From: Tetragonia tetragonoides
Lineage: Eukaryota > Streptophyta > Magnoliopsida > Caryophyllales > Aizoaceae
Reading direction: 5' to 3'
DNA: 64,000 bases
NCBI GenBank assembly: GCA_038025085.1
Contig: CM076146.1
Coordinates: forward strand, 24,746,501 to 24,810,500
The translations under genes were made by a program, and so were the position numbers. The notes beneath the pieces were generated by a model. It was not told where the DNA came from, did no database searches, and saw only the letters and a program-made list of their open reading frames with translations. Below are positions 63,074-64,000 of the stretch, in pieces. Positions within the stretch are counted from its first letter, which is position 1, and every line of letters starts with the position of its first letter.

Positions 63074-63116
63074 CTCTTTTCATAATTTTCTGCGCTTCTC
63101 TGGAATCAACACAGAG

Positions 63117-64000
63117 TTAGAGGGTCCCGTCAAACCCTTTATGGTACAGTTTGTCCATATAAAGTGCAAAATGAGACGCAAGGCGGCGGATAGCCAACTG
63201 ATCTTTCTTTGAACTCTCTTGAGGGTAAGAGTAATCATTGAGGTAGTTCTTGATATCCGTGTACCACGACTCATTCTCTGCATTTGTAATTAGATTCACA
63301 TAATCGCATGATATGGCAGGCTCATGTCGTTCTTCTAGAGTGATGGTCTGAGCTCGAATTTCTCCTTCCCAAACCAGAGTGGTTGCCATAATGGCCAATG
63401 CATCTGTAAAAGTATTTTGCTCTCTGGGCAAGTGTCTGATAGTGATATCGTCAAAGCATGGAATGAACTGCTGTAAGCAGTCAGTGTACATCAGTAATCG
63501 TTCATCCAGGACTCTCCATGCCCCTATGGTCTGGAAAATGATGAGATTTGAATCACCATATACTGTGAGGCGTCATGCCCCCGCCGCCAAGGCTGCCTTT
63601 ACACCGTAGATGCAAGCTTCATATTCAGCTGTATTGTTTGTGGTCGGGAAATCCAACTTGGCCGAAAATGGTACATGCAATCCCTCTGGACTAATCAAGA
63701 GCACTCCGACTCCATTGCCCCTTTTGTTGCGAGCTCTGTCAAAATACATCTTCCATCTTTCTTCTTGTATAACATGAATGTGTTCATCAAGAAAAGTATC
63801 ATCACATTCTTCCTCAGACATGGACCCATTTGCCAGAACATCCGCTAGCACTTGCCCTTTTACAGATTTCTGATTCAGACATTGGATGTCGAATTCTGGT
63901 AACAAAGCATGCCAACGAGCAATCCTTTCGCTCGTGATTGGTTTATCGAATAGGTACTTGATGGGGTCCAATCTTGAGATGAGATATGTGGTGTGAGCTT
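63117..64000 (-). pseudogene. Tat-3 RT end, RNase H and second RNase H
   Basis: From the window edge the minus strand reads MDPIKYLFDKPITSERIARW (end of RT/RNase H) and RWKMYFDRARNKRGNGVGVL, then FPTTNNTAEYEACIYGVKAA, the archaeal-like RNase H with Asp and Glu kept. A stop interrupts near 63573. The next segment reads IRHLPREQNTFTDALAIMAT, the late Asp region, then the linker to integrase. It parallels Tat-2 36001-36576. Confidence 0.85.

Larger units (their letters stand above)
55361..64000 (-). mobile_element. Tat-3: Tat/Ogre-type gypsy (minus), partial
   Basis: The 3' LTR is 55361-58523 on the plus strand (TGTGGGGCC ... GGCGTCTACA). On the minus strand a purine-rich GAGGGGCATC precedes it. 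Then come a tandem array, an antisense DUF7745-like gene, integrase, and both RNase H regions up to the window edge. RT, gag and the 5' LTR are outside. The exact left LTR boundary is inferred from TG/CA ends and could not be tested with a target duplication (candidate CAAAG). Confidence 0.8.

Overview
This is a stretch of plant nuclear DNA, most likely from a eudicot with a large, repeat-rich genome. The evidence is plant-specific retrotransposon lineages (Tat/Ogre-like, Tekay-like and CRM-like Ty3/gypsy, plus Ty1/copia), an En/Spm (CACTA) transposon, L1-type LINE remnants, MITEs, and a broken type-B cytokinin response regulator. I see no intact cellular gene and no rRNA, tRNA or CRISPR. Almost everything is mobile DNA nested inside other mobile DNA. 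Species cannot be decided from the sequence.

Layout. 1-1504: end of a CACTA element with a TNP2-type transposase fragment on the minus strand. It abuts a degenerate response-regulator receiver domain (1505-2650, minus). The DNA-binding and C-terminal part of the same kind of gene lies on the plus strand at 3586-4112. 4884-6134: a small TRIM-like LTR element with a GAACT target duplication. 7329-10141: a very young copia element (two 698-bp LTRs differing at 2 bases by eye, target duplication CTCTC) that encodes only Gag and protease and sits inside an older RNase H sequence. 10554-12600: RNase H fragments and a GC-rich, hairpin-bounded island. 12601-15215: a solo LTR (TAGAA duplication). 15216-18467: AT-rich spacer, an ATT microsatellite, a MITE and a possible Helitron end. 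18468-24602: the 3' part of a Tekay-like gypsy on the minus strand, with a LINE in its LTR.

From 24603 rightward the region is a stack of Tat-type gypsy elements. Tat-1 (plus) starts at 24603. Its 5' LTR is split next to its TATA box by Tat-2 (minus, 25040-43755, ATAGG duplication). Tat-2 contains gag, reverse transcriptase, RNase H and integrase remnants. It also carries two plus-strand (antisense) genes: a multi-exon plant-mobile-domain-like gene and a DUF7745-like gene. Tat-2 itself carries a solo Tat LTR (33668-35182, GCTAT). Tat-1 continues with a frameshifted gag and is interrupted by a structurally complete CRM-like gypsy (48883-54667, TAACC). From 55361 a third Tat element (minus) runs off the window; it again has an antisense DUF7745-like gene.

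How parts relate. The Tat elements share a plan: sense gag-pol on one strand, antisense genes downstream converging on pol, and arrays of short tandem repeats with hairpin-forming cores. In Tat-1, Tat-2, the solo Tat LTR and both antisense genes of Tat-2, clusters of an AGCGG...CCGCT palindrome lie just upstream of a TATA-like box. This suggests that the antisense genes use LTR-like promoters. That link is the most interesting observation here; I found no clearly new defence or enzymatic system.
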